The position numbers and the translations under genes are program-made. A stretch of DNA of 64,000 bases from an uncultured Verrucomicrobiota bacterium (GTDB lineage: Bacteria; Verrucomicrobiota; Kiritimatiellia; CAIVKH01), in NCBI GenBank assembly GCA_937996795.1, contig CALKUH010000068.1:1-64000 (forward strand), given 5' to 3'. Shown one piece after another: positions 8,030-16,245 of this stretch (the first letter of the stretch is position 1; the number at the start of each line of letters is the position of its first letter). Under the pieces are notes generated by a model that was not told the origin of the DNA, did not search any database, and saw only the letters and a program-made list of their open reading frames with translations.

Positions 8030-9037
8030 ATGCACGAGATGCCGAAACCGCTGCCGGGCAGCCGGATGGTGGAGCGTGTCCGCAGCGGGCACGGGTTCCA
8101 ACCCTGGCCCCCGCAGGAGCTGCGCCGCGTCCAGAGCAGCTGGCGCGGCCCGCTGCACGCGCGGGTGGAGGGCGTGCAGCTTCACCTGCGCTACGTCGGC
8201 CTGCACCAGCACAACGGGCGGGGCGCGTATCCGCTGCACCGGCATCCCTACACCGAACTGGCGCTGGCGCTCGAAGGGCGGGGCCAGTTCCATGATGACG
8301 AGGGCGGGTGCGAGGACGTGGCGCCGGGCGACCTCGTGGTCTTCCCGCCCCAGGCCGTGCACGGCACGCGCTGGCGGATGGGGCGCCGCGCCTGGCCGCT
8401 GCTGGTCATCGACTTCGACCTGTCGCTGGAGGTCCCCGCGCTGCCGCTCGAATCCGGGGAAACCTGCGATCCCGCCATCGCCCCCTTCTATGAGTGGTTC
8501 CTCGTCCGCCGCCAGCGCCGTCTCCGGCTGAAGCCCTCGGAGTGGTCCGTCGCGCGCGCGCATGCGGCGGAGATGGCCCGCCGGCTGGCCGCGCCCGCCT
8601 ATGGGATGGGGGTTGAACTCCTGTCGGAGCTCCTGCACCTGGTCGCGCACGTCTCGCGGTGCCTGCGCGCGCGCGGATGGGCGGACGGGCGGCATGTGCT
8701 GCAAGCCGCCGCGACACCCAGCGCGGCGCTGCTGAACGCGCGGACGCAACTGGAGTCGCACGTGGTCTTCAGCCCCGGTGCGATCCGATCCCTCGCGCGC
8801 GCCAGCGGATTTTCGGAGGCCCATTTCATCCGCGCCTTCCGCGCGGCGTTCGGCGTCACCCCGAAGCAGTACGCGCAGCGCTTGTTGATGCGCCGGGCCT
8901 GCGGGCTCCTGAACGGGACGGACCTGCCGATCCGCCAGATCGCCGCGCAACTCAAATACGAGGACGCGGCGATTTTCTCCCGCGCGTTCCGCCGCTTCGT
9001 CGGCGTGTCGCCCTCCGATTTTCGCGCCTCGACATAA
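8030..9037 (+). CDS. AraC/XylS-family transcriptional regulator
   Basis: 335 residues from the ATG at 8030 (another ATG at 8039). The N-terminal cupin-like sensor domain (about 45-150) has HRHPYTELALALEGRGQFH. The C-terminal AraC DNA-binding domain (about 235-333) has two helix-turn-helix units: SIRSLARASGFSEAHFIRAF-like and LPIRQIAAQLKYEDAAIFSR, ending with the usual FRRFVGVSPSDFR. It sits 85 bases ahead of the secreted phosphatase gene and may control it. There is no Shine-Dalgarno at either candidate start. Confidence 0.85.
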   Translation: MHEMPKPLPGSRMVERVRSGHGFQPWPPQELRRVQSSWRGPLHARVEGVQLHLRYVGLHQHNGRGAYPLHRHPYTELALALEGRGQFHDDEGGCEDVAPGDLVVFPPQAVHGTRWRMGRRAWPLLVIDFDLSLEVPALPLESGETCDPAIAPFYEWFLVRRQRRLRLKPSEWSVARAHAAEMARRLAAPAYGMGVELLSELLHLVAHVSRCLRARGWADGRHVLQAAATPSAALLNARTQLESHVVFSPGAIRSLARASGFSEAHFIRAFRAAFGVTPKQYAQRLLMRRACGLLNGTDLPIRQIAAQLKYEDAAIFSRAFRRFVGVSPSDFRAST

Positions 9038-9122
9038 TGGCATTTAAAAAGGCAATTAATGCCATGTCCCCGGGCGCGGGGCGCCGGGTAGATTGGTGGG
9101 CATGAGCAAGAGGGGGAATCAC

Positions 9123-12100
9123 ATGCGCGCATGGATGGGGATGGCGATGGTGGGGCTGCTGGCCCTGCGGGCGGAGGCGCAGTTGCTTGCGACCGACGAT
9201 TTCGAGGGCTACACCACCTCGCCCGTGGGCGCGCTGGGCGGCAGCGGCGATTGGATCTCGCTGTGGGGCGTGAATTCCCAGAACGGTGGCGGGGTCTACC
9301 TTAACACGGATGCCAAAATCGATGGCGCGAAGAGCGCGGGGTTGTTTGGCCTCGCGAGCGAGGCGGGCCAGTCCATCAGCCGGGCCTTTCCCGCCTGCAC
9401 GAACGTGCTGACCATCGGCTTCAGCATGCGCGGCGACTTTAACGTCAACAACAGCGGCGGCGCGCCGACGAACCTGCGCCGCATGGCGTTCACGATCCGC
9501 AGCGGCAACGACGCGAGCCATTTCGGCAACCAGCGCCTCTCCTTCTTCTACGCGGCGGGCACCACGAATTTCCAGTGGTATGACGGCACGGATCGGATCA
9601 CCAACGCGCTGAATTTCACGCTGGGCCACACGAATGACGTGCGCGTGACGTTGAACCCCACGAACCGGACCTATTCGTTTGTCGCCAGCAACCGCACCAC
9701 CGGCGCGGCGTTCAGCTACAGCGGCGCGTGGACCGTCGGCGCGGCGGGGGACCCGATCGGCTCCGTCGCGTTCCTGATGCGCGGCCCGACGGGCGCGGGC
9801 AACGACGCCTTCCTCGACTCCGTCAGCGTCTCCGCGCCGGCCTACACCGCGCCGCCGCTACCGGCGCTGCCCATCGTGGAGGGCGACGCCTGGCGCTACT
9901 ACAAGGGGACCTCGACCCCGCCGCTGCAGGGGACCAACCAATGGTATCGCCCCGAATACCTTGATGGCGCGTGGGGCGGGCCGTCGCCCTCCGGCTTCGG
10001 CTATGGCGATTGCGATGACGGCACCGCGCTCAATGACATGCTGGACAGCTACATTTCGGTCTTCACGCGCAAGGCCTTCCGCGTCGACAGCCCGGCGGCG
10101 GTTTCCAACCTGACGCTGGCCGCGGATTTTGATGATGGCCTGATCGCCTACCTGAACGGCGTTGAAGTCGCGCGGTTGAACATGCCCGGCGGCACGATCA
10201 CGCGCCACACGGCGGCGTCGTCTAGCCGCGAGGGGTCGCGCGGGGAGGGCGCTTCCATTCCGAACGAGCCGGTGTTCGTCTCGATCAACCCGGCCCTGCT
10301 GGTCGCGGGGACGAACGTGCTGGCCGTGGCGGGACACAATATCGCGACAAACAGTTCGGACTTCTCGCTGATCGTGGAACTGCACACGAACACGACCCTG
10401 CTCCGCGGACCCTTCCTCCAGATGCCGGACGAGGGCGACACCGCGGCGATCGTGTGGAAAACCGCTGCGCTTGCGGACAGCGTCGTGGACTACGGCCTGG
10501 ACCTTTCCTATTCCGCGGGCACGGTGTCGAATGGCGCGCTCGTGCGCGATCACGCGGTGAAGCTGTCGGGGCTGATTCCGGGCACGACCTATTACTACCG
10601 CGTGCGCGGGGGCGGGGAGGTCCTGCGCGCGGGCCTGTCGTTCCGGACGCGCCCCTCCGCCGCGCAAGCGTTCCGCTTCGTGGTCATCGGCGACCACGGG
10701 CAGGGCACGGAATGGATGTCGAACATCGCCGCACGTGTCAACGCGCGCAGCGACTACGACGCGATTCTGACGGTCGGCGACAACATCTACGGCAACATCC
10801 CGTGCTCCCTCGACGGCGCGCCCGGCTGGTATGACCCGTACTGGTTCCGGTTATACGGCCCTGCGATGGCGCGTGTGGCGACGTTCCCCGCGCTGGGCAA
10901 CCACGACTGGGACACGGCGTCGGGCCAGTACATGGTGGACTACTTCCGCCTGCCGACGAACGGACCCGCGAATCACATCGGCAAAAATTATTCGTTCGAG
11001 TTCGGCAACATGCATGTCGTGGTGATCGACACCGAGCCGTACGAAGACAACAACGGCGCGACGATGGCGGAGATCAACGCGTGGCTCGCCGCGGACCTCG
11101 CTTCGGCGACCCAGCGCTGGCGCGTCGCGCTGCTGCACCGCCCGCCCTACACGACGCAGGGCAGCCACAACGACAACACCCGCGTGAAGGCGAACATCGT
11201 TCCGCTGCTGAAGGCGGGCGGCGTGCAGGTGGTGTTCCAGGGGCACAACCACTGGTACGAGCGGATCAACCCGATTGACGGCACGCATTACATCACGACG
11301 GCCGGTGCCGGCGCGTGGCTGTATGTCGCGGGCGCGCGCAAGGAATACTCCGCCGTCCTGTACGACGCTCGCCACAGCTATACCGTGGTCGATGTCCAGG
11401 GCGGACGCATGGCGTTGCAGCAGTTCAACGACCTGGACCAGCTTGTGGATGAATTCCAGATCGACCTCGACCATGCGTTCGCGATCGACGGGCTGCTCGA
11501 CAGCCCCGCATGGCTGCGCGCGTCGAACGGGCTCAACCTCCACGCCGCGATCCGGGGGCCGCACCTGTATGTCGCGACGCAGGATGCGGGCGAGGGGAGC
11601 GACCACTTCCTTTACGTCGCCAGCCAGACCAGCACCCAGCGGCCCGCGAATTGGACCAAATCCGGCACGATCATGCAGTGGGGCGCCTTCCTCGCGGATG
11701 AAAACGACGGGGCGTTTAATGGTTGGTTCGATGCGGCCGGCGCCGCGGTCACGGATCCGGCGATCGCCCGCTCGATGTCGTCCGGCCTCAACAACAACGG
11801 AACCAACGGGAATGGCGTCATCGAGGGGACCCTCAACCTGACCGCGCACTTCGGTGCGTTTCCCCAGCAGCTTTACCTCGCGGCGGCGCCGTTCCTCACG
11901 ACGAACGGCGGACACCTGCTCAGCGGATTCCAAGTGCCGGCTGGGAACGGCAACGGCGACATCGAATCGTCCGAATTCCTGCTGTTGAACGCGCGGGACA
12001 TCGCGCTCGACCTGCCGGTCGCGGCCGCGGCGACGAACGCGCCGCGCGAAGCGGGCATGCCCGTGCTGCTCGACGGCACGCCGTCGTTCGCCCCATCAGG

Positions 12101-12695
12101 CATGCCGCTCACGCAGTCGTGGGCGCAGGTTTCGGGACCTTCGGCGCAGATCGCCAGCAGCAATGCCCCCCAAACGCAGCTGACGGTGCTGGCCAATGTC
12201 ACGGGCGTGGAGACCGTTCGCGTGCAGCTCGCGGTGAACGATACGCGCTTCACCGAGACGACGGTGGTTGAGGCGGTCTTCTTCGCATGGACCGATGCCG
12301 ACGGAGACGGCCTCTCCGATGCCGAGGAATCCACCGGGGTCGACAACGTGCTGACGCCGCTGAATCCGAATGGATATCTCACGAATCCCGGCTTGGCCGA
12401 CACGGATGGGGACGGGATGACGGACGGGCAGGAGTCCGTGGCGGGAACGAATCCCGGCGACCCGCTGTCCCGGTTTGAACTGGTGGAGGCCGTGGCGCCT
12501 GCGCCCGCCGGGCTTGTGCTGCGCTGGTCCAGCGCCACCGATCGCGTGTATCAGGTGTGGTCCGCCACCAATCTCCTGTCGGCCTGGCTGCTGGAAGCCA
12601 CGAACGTGGCCGCCACGCCGCCGGTCAACGTGTACACCCTGTCGCCGCCGTCCTCCGTCTCCGATTTTTATGCGGTGGAGGTGGATGTTCCGTAG
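9123..12695 (+). CDS. Secreted purple-acid-phosphatase-like metallophosphoesterase, multidomain
   Basis: 1190 residues; the start at 9123 has GAGGGGGAA just upstream. The signal peptide is MRAWMGMAMVGLLALRAEA. Next come a LamG-like N-terminal beta domain (about 20-240), a second beta domain (about 245-430), an Fn3-like purple-acid-phosphatase N-domain (about 435-520) and the phosphoesterase (about 520-760). The phosphoesterase motifs are VIGDHGQG, GDNIYG, GNHDWD, LHRPPY and GHNHWYER. The tail has Ig-like and TSP3/EF-hand-like calcium repeats (DADGDGLSDAEE, DTDGDGMTDGQE) and a terminal beta domain ending FYAVEVDVP. It probably frees phosphate from organic phosphates outside the cell. The phosphodiester or monoester preference is unknown. 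Confidence 0.85.
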   Translation: MRAWMGMAMVGLLALRAEAQLLATDDFEGYTTSPVGALGGSGDWISLWGVNSQNGGGVYLNTDAKIDGAKSAGLFGLASEAGQSISRAFPACTNVLTIGFSMRGDFNVNNSGGAPTNLRRMAFTIRSGNDASHFGNQRLSFFYAAGTTNFQWYDGTDRITNALNFTLGHTNDVRVTLNPTNRTYSFVASNRTTGAAFSYSGAWTVGAAGDPIGSVAFLMRGPTGAGNDAFLDSVSVSAPAYTAPPLPALPIVEGDAWRYYKGTSTPPLQGTNQWYRPEYLDGAWGGPSPSGFGYGDCDDGTALNDMLDSYISVFTRKAFRVDSPAAVSNLTLAADFDDGLIAYLNGVEVARLNMPGGTITRHTAASSSREGSRGEGASIPNEPVFVSINPALLVAGTNVLAVAGHNIATNSSDFSLIVELHTNTTLLRGPFLQMPDEGDTAAIVWKTAALADSVVDYGLDLSYSAGTVSNGALVRDHAVKLSGLIPGTTYYYRVRGGGEVLRAGLSFRTRPSAAQAFRFVVIGDHGQGTEWMSNIAARVNARSDYDAILTVGDNIYGNIPCSLDGAPGWYDPYWFRLYGPAMARVATFPALGNHDWDTASGQYMVDYFRLPTNGPANHIGKNYSFEFGNMHVVVIDTEPYEDNNGATMAEINAWLAADLASATQRWRVALLHRPPYTTQGSHNDNTRVKANIVPLLKAGGVQVVFQGHNHWYERINPIDGTHYITTAGAGAWLYVAGARKEYSAVLYDARHSYTVVDVQGGRMALQQFNDLDQLVDEFQIDLDHAFAIDGLLDSPAWLRASNGLNLHAAIRGPHLYVATQDAGEGSDHFLYVASQTSTQRPANWTKSGTIMQWGAFLADENDGAFNGWFDAAGAAVTDPAIARSMSSGLNNNGTNGNGVIEGTLNLTAHFGAFPQQLYLAAAPFLTTNGGHLLSGFQVPAGNGNGDIESSEFLLLNARDIALDLPVAAAATNAPREAGMPVLLDGTPSFAPSGMPLTQSWAQVSGPSAQIASSNAPQTQLTVLANVTGVETVRVQLAVNDTRFTETTVVEAVFFAWTDADGDGLSDAEESTGVDNVLTPLNPNGYLTNPGLADTDGDGMTDGQESVAGTNPGDPLSRFELVEAVAPAPAGLVLRWSSATDRVYQVWSATNLLSAWLLEATNVAATPPVNVYTLSPPSSVSDFYAVEVDVP

Positions 12696-12753
12696 CCGCG
12701 CGGTCTCGCGTTTTGCATCGACCTGCCCGCCGCCCGCGGTCTACCATCAGGCC

Positions 12754-13569
12754 ATGCAAGCATCACAACCGGGCGCGGTGGCGCTCACGATTTCGGGCTC
12801 GGACAGCGGCGGCGGCGCGGGCATCCAGGCCGACCTCAAAACCTTCTCCGCGCTGCGTGTGTTCGGCGCGAGCGCCATCACCTGCGTGACCGCCCAGAAT
12901 CCCGCCGACATCTCCGCGATCCATCCCATCGATCCGCACACGGTCAAGGAACAGATCCGCAAGGTGTGCGAAGGCTTTCCCGTCGCCGCCGCGAAAACCG
13001 GCATGCTCTATTCCGCCGGGATCATCCGCGCCGTCGCGGAGGCGGATGTGGAGTACGGAATTCCCGTGCTGGTCGTCGATCCCGTCATGGTCTCCTCGTC
13101 CGGTGTGCGCCTGCTGCAGGCCGACGCCATCGACTCGCTCTGCTCGGTGCTGCTCCCCACGGCACGCGTCGTGACGCCGAACCTGCACGAGGCCGAGATC
13201 ATCATCGGCCGCTCGATCGCCACGGTGGACGAACTGCGCGCGGCCGCCCGTGAGATCGGCGAAAAATTTGACGTCGCCTGCGTCGCGAAAGGCGGCCACC
13301 TCAATGGCGAGGAGGTGATCGACGTCCTGTTCGACGAGGGGGAGGAGACCCTCTTCCGCGCGCCCCGCATCGAGGGCGTACAGACCCACGGCTGCGGCTG
13401 CGCCTTCTCCTCCGCGCTCACCGCCTACCTCGCGCGCGGACACCTGCTCAGCGACGCGGTGCGCGAGGCGAAGGATTACGTGGCCGGCGCGCTGCAACAC
13501 GCGCTGAAGATCGGGACGCAGCAACCGCTGCATTTCTTCTGGAATGCCTCTCTCTCCGGGCCATTCTGA
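12754..13569 (+). CDS. thiD: Hydroxymethylpyrimidine/phosphomethylpyrimidine kinase
   Basis: 271 residues of the ribokinase-like ThiD family, which phosphorylates HMP to HMP-PP for thiamine synthesis in the cytoplasm. Seen are the N-terminal ISGSDSGGGAGIQADLKTF, VDPVMVSSSG in the middle, TPNLHEAEII, and the C-terminal anion-hole motif THGCGCAFSSALTA. Length is usual for bacterial ThiD. Its last 26 bases overlap comEC. No TPP riboswitch was recognised in the 58 bases upstream. Confidence 0.93.
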   Translation: MQASQPGAVALTISGSDSGGGAGIQADLKTFSALRVFGASAITCVTAQNPADISAIHPIDPHTVKEQIRKVCEGFPVAAAKTGMLYSAGIIRAVAEADVEYGIPVLVVDPVMVSSSGVRLLQADAIDSLCSVLLPTARVVTPNLHEAEIIIGRSIATVDELRAAAREIGEKFDVACVAKGGHLNGEEVIDVLFDEGEETLFRAPRIEGVQTHGCGCAFSSALTAYLARGHLLSDAVREAKDYVAGALQHALKIGTQQPLHFFWNASLSGPF

Positions 13570-15964
13570 GTGGACCGCCGCTCCTGATCCCGCCGCGTGG
13601 CGGCTCACCGGCCGTCGTCCGCTCGTGGGTGTGCTGGCCTCCGTCGTCTTCGGCCTGCTGCTGGCGCATGTGTCGCCGCTCTCCGCGCTGTTCTGGCTCG
13701 CACTCGCCTGGGCCGCCGCGCTCGCCGTCCTGTTGCCCGTGCACGGCGCGCTCCGGACCGGCGCGCTGCATCTCGCGCTCCTGTCGCTCGCCGCGGCGCA
13801 TGGCGTCCTGTCCGCTGTGCCCGTTTCCCCGGAACACCTGGTCAACCGCCTCCAGCGCGATGGCGAGCACCTTGCCCTTCGCGCGGTGATTGCCGATGAC
13901 CCGACGCTGCATCCCGGACGCCGCGAGGGCGCGCGTGTGTGGCGCTTCCCGGTGGTGCTTGAAGAGGCGCGCCGCGTCGCCGAGTGGGAGCCTGCGCAGG
14001 GCCGCATCCGCGTGCGGTGGGAGACGACCAACGCCGCCGCCGTCCTCCGCTATGGCCAGCGCGTGCAGGTGGAGGGACCCGTGCGCGCGGGCGACGCGCC
14101 GCTCGCGGCGCCGCCCGAACTGCGGCTCTCCGTGGATGACCGCGGCCTGCGCGTTCTCGACGGGGACGGCGGCTGGTGGTTGCGCCGCTGGTGCCTCGAA
14201 GGACGCCGCATTTGCTCCGAGCGCCTGGGCCGCGGACTCGAACATCATCCCGACGCCGCAGGCCTCATGCGCGCGCTCACCCTCGGCTACAACCATGAAC
14301 TGCCGGAGCGCGCCGATGAGGCGTTCGCGAAAACCGGCACCCTGCACATCGTCGCCATCTCCGGCGCGCACGTCGCCATGGTCGCGCTGCTCTTCCTCGC
14401 CGTCGTCCGCTCCACCGGGTTGAGCCAGCCGCGATGGCCGCTCCTGATGGCGCCGCTGCTGGTGCTGTATGCGCTGGGCACGGGCCTCGCGCCGAGCGCC
14501 GTGCGCGCGTGTCTCATGTCCATCGTCTTCTTCACCGCCTACGCCTGCTGGCGCCAGCCCGACAGCCTTTCCTCCCTCGCGCTCTCCGCGCTGCTCATCC
14601 TCGGCGTTGCGCCGGACCAGCTCGCCCGGCCCGGCTTCCTCCTTTCCTATATCGTCGTCCTCGGCCTCATCCTGTTCCACCCCGTGGTGCGCGACGCGAT
14701 GCGCCGCCGATGGCTGAAGCCCGACGAACCCGCCACGCGCTGGGCGCGCGCCCGCCGCTACCTCCTCGGCCACGGCATCGACCTCGCCTCCATGAACCTC
14801 GTCGCCTGGCTGGTCTCCACCCCGCTCATCGTCTACTACTTCAACCTCGTCTCGCCCGTCGCGCTCCTCGCGAACCTGCTCGCCGTGCCGCTCGCGTTCC
14901 TCATCCTCTTCAGCGCGTCCTTGTCGCTCGTCCTCGGCTGGCTGCACCCGGCGCTGCTCGAACTCTTCAACCACGCCGCGGCCGGCTTCATCGACATCCT
15001 CTTCATCCTCACCGACCTCTTCGAGCGCGCGCCCGGCGCCTACACCCACGCGCCCGCGCCGCCGGGCTGGCTCATCGCGCTCACGCTCGTCCTGCTCGGC
15101 CTGTGGATTCGCGGCGGCCGCCGCGCGCGCCGTGTCGCCGCCGTGGCCACGCTCGCGCTCATCGGCATCGCCGCATGGCGCACGACGTCGCCGCGCCCGT
15201 TCGACCTTGCCCTGCAACCGCTCGGCCCCGTCGCCGTCGCGCACCTCCGTATCCCGGGGGAGGGCGACTGGCTGTTCGACGCCGGCCCCGCCTTCACGCA
15301 CAAAACCCTCGACCGCTTCCTCGACCGGCGCGGCGTCAACCGCCTGCGCGCCGTGGTGCTGACCCGCGCCACGATGGAAACCGCCGGTGCGTTGCCCGCG
15401 CTCCTCCAGAGCCGGCCCGTCGCGGAAATCTGGATACCCGCCGCCCCCGGCCGGTCCCGCGCCTTCCAGGAACTCATGTCGCAACTCGAAGCCACCGGTA
15501 TCCGCATCCGGCGCCTCGCCCGCGGCGACCTGACGAGTTTTGCCGACGGCACATTCCTCCATGTCCTGCACCCGGAGGCGGACGGCCGCTATCCCTCCGG
15601 CGCCGCGGGCGGCCTCGTCCTGCGCGTCGGCCACGGCCCCGCCTCGCTCATCCTCACCGGTCCGCGCGACGCGCGGTTGGAGACGGCCTTGCTCGCCGCG
15701 CCCGAGGATTACGGCGCCGCCGCCCTCATCCATCTCGCCTCGGCGGACGAGCCCGACGCCTTCGACAGTCCCTGGCTCGACGCCGTGCGCCCCGCGTGGA
15801 TCATCCGTCCCGAGCGACCCGCCGACGCCTGGCAGCCCCCGCCGCGCCGTTCCCGCCCGCCGCTCCTGCACCTGCTCGACCCCGAGATCCCCCTGCGCCT
15901 CCGCGCCCGCCCCGGCGCCCCCTCCTTCGACCTGCAACCCGATCCCTTCGAGATCGCCGAATAG
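13544..15964 (+). CDS. comEC: ComEC/Rec2-family protein (DNA uptake channel)
   Basis: 806 residues. An N-terminal membrane pair and OB-like DUF4131 region (about 20-200) precede the Competence domain with many membrane helices (about 235-530). The Competence domain has the signature HIVAISGAHVAMVALLF, and FLLSYIVVLGLILF is also typical. In the family it forms the inner-membrane channel for transforming DNA. The C-terminal region (about 555-800) aligns with the ComEC beta-lactamase-like domain (VAHLRIPGEGDWLFDAGPA). It lacks the HXHXDH metal motif: TRATMETAGA stands where SHPHADHIGG would be. It may translocate DNA without nuclease activity. It overlaps thiD by 26 bases. Confidence 0.85.
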   Translation: MPLSPGHSEWTAAPDPAAWRLTGRRPLVGVLASVVFGLLLAHVSPLSALFWLALAWAAALAVLLPVHGALRTGALHLALLSLAAAHGVLSAVPVSPEHLVNRLQRDGEHLALRAVIADDPTLHPGRREGARVWRFPVVLEEARRVAEWEPAQGRIRVRWETTNAAAVLRYGQRVQVEGPVRAGDAPLAAPPELRLSVDDRGLRVLDGDGGWWLRRWCLEGRRICSERLGRGLEHHPDAAGLMRALTLGYNHELPERADEAFAKTGTLHIVAISGAHVAMVALLFLAVVRSTGLSQPRWPLLMAPLLVLYALGTGLAPSAVRACLMSIVFFTAYACWRQPDSLSSLALSALLILGVAPDQLARPGFLLSYIVVLGLILFHPVVRDAMRRRWLKPDEPATRWARARRYLLGHGIDLASMNLVAWLVSTPLIVYYFNLVSPVALLANLLAVPLAFLILFSASLSLVLGWLHPALLELFNHAAAGFIDILFILTDLFERAPGAYTHAPAPPGWLIALTLVLLGLWIRGGRRARRVAAVATLALIGIAAWRTTSPRPFDLALQPLGPVAVAHLRIPGEGDWLFDAGPAFTHKTLDRFLDRRGVNRLRAVVLTRATMETAGALPALLQSRPVAEIWIPAAPGRSRAFQELMSQLEATGIRIRRLARGDLTSFADGTFLHVLHPEADGRYPSGAAGGLVLRVGHGPASLILTGPRDARLETALLAAPEDYGAAALIHLASADEPDAFDSPWLDAVRPAWIIRPERPADAWQPPPRRSRPPLLHLLDPEIPLRLRARPGAPSFDLQPDPFEIAE

Positions 15965-15976
15965 CGAAAATTGTTT

Positions 15977-16020
15977 TTACAGACGTTGCAAGCGCCCCCG
16001 AAGCGATTTTACAGACGTTG
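15977..16020 (+). repeat. Paired 12-bp motif TTACAGACGTTG upstream of the thr/ile operon
   Basis: Two exact copies, at 15977-15988 and 16009-16020, 32 bases apart (about three helical turns). The same motif in the opposite orientation occurs as a pair 31 bases apart at 30714-30756, upstream of valS. The matched spacing in two intergenic regions suggests a regulator site rather than chance. The regulator is unknown. Confidence 0.55.
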
Positions 16021-16029
16021 GAAAAATGC

Positions 16030-16057
16030 TTGTGCGTGCCGGGCAAGCGGTTACTAT
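16030..16057 (+). promoter_or_regulatory. Candidate sigma-70 promoter for the thr/ile leader
   Basis: TTGTGC (16030-16035), 16-base spacer, TACTAT (16052-16057). The predicted transcript start would be only about 7 bases before the leader ATG. An alternative, TTGCAA (15986-15991) with TTTACA (16008-16013), would give a longer 5' end. Both are guesses from consensus. Confidence 0.4.
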
Positions 16058-16070
16058 CGCAGACCTGTTT

Positions 16071-16121
16071 ATGAAACGCGTGGTGGCCATCATTACGATT
16101 ACGACGACGGGAGGCTCTTGA
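16071..16121 (+). CDS. thrL: Threonine/isoleucine operon leader peptide
   Basis: A 16-codon frame encoding MKRVVAIITITTTGGS. Codons 7-13 read Ile-Ile-Thr-Ile-Thr-Thr-Thr. It closely resembles the E. coli ThrL peptide (MKRI..., Thr/Ile-rich, Gly-rich end). It lies directly before a terminator and the hom-lysC-cimA operon. Its job would be to sense charged Thr-tRNA and Ile-tRNA through ribosome position, not to act as a protein. There is no strong Shine-Dalgarno upstream. Confidence 0.85.
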   Translation: MKRVVAIITITTTGGS

Positions 16122-16169
16122 GGGGCTCACGGCGCAACCGTTTTGCACCAACCCCTCGGAAACGAGGGG
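16120..16169 (+). promoter_or_regulatory. Attenuator: mutually exclusive antiterminator and terminator pairings
   Basis: CCCCTC (16152-16157) can pair with either of two identical GAGGGG hexamers. One is at 16120-16125, overlapping the leader stop codon TGA (16119-16121). The other is at 16164-16169 and forms the terminator. A ribosome stalled at the Ile/Thr codons leaves the first hexamer free, which favours antitermination. A ribosome at the stop codon covers it, which favours termination. The pairings are read from the sequence; the mechanism is inferred from the known thr and ilv attenuators. Confidence 0.8.
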
Positions 16170-16176
16170 TTTTTTT
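16151..16176 (+). terminator. Rho-independent terminator (attenuator) before hom
   Basis: Stem ACCCCTC (16151-16157) with GAGGGGT (16164-16170), loop GGAAAC, then a run of T to 16176. It stands 30 bases after the leader peptide stop and 70 bases before hom, the expected place for an attenuator. It could also end any readthrough from comEC. Confidence 0.9.
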
Positions 16177-16245
16177 GTAGCCAGTCGTCCTTGTCGTCGT
16201 CCTCGAAACGGAGGAACGATGACGAGGAGGACGACGAGGACGGAT

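Noticed and set aside
12696..12753. TPP riboswitch before thiD
   Set aside because: The gap is only 58 bases and lacks the conserved CUGAGA and ACCUGAUCUGG-like elements.
13448..15937. An 829-codon minus-strand frame opposite comEC
   Set aside because: Low-complexity Gly/Glu/Arg translation and no motif; the plus strand carries the ComEC signature.
16219..16245. Earlier hom start at ATG 16219
   Set aside because: It has the better Shine-Dalgarno, but the family N-terminus begins at MKEIG and the added residues are a low-complexity Thr/Arg string. Kept as an alternative only.
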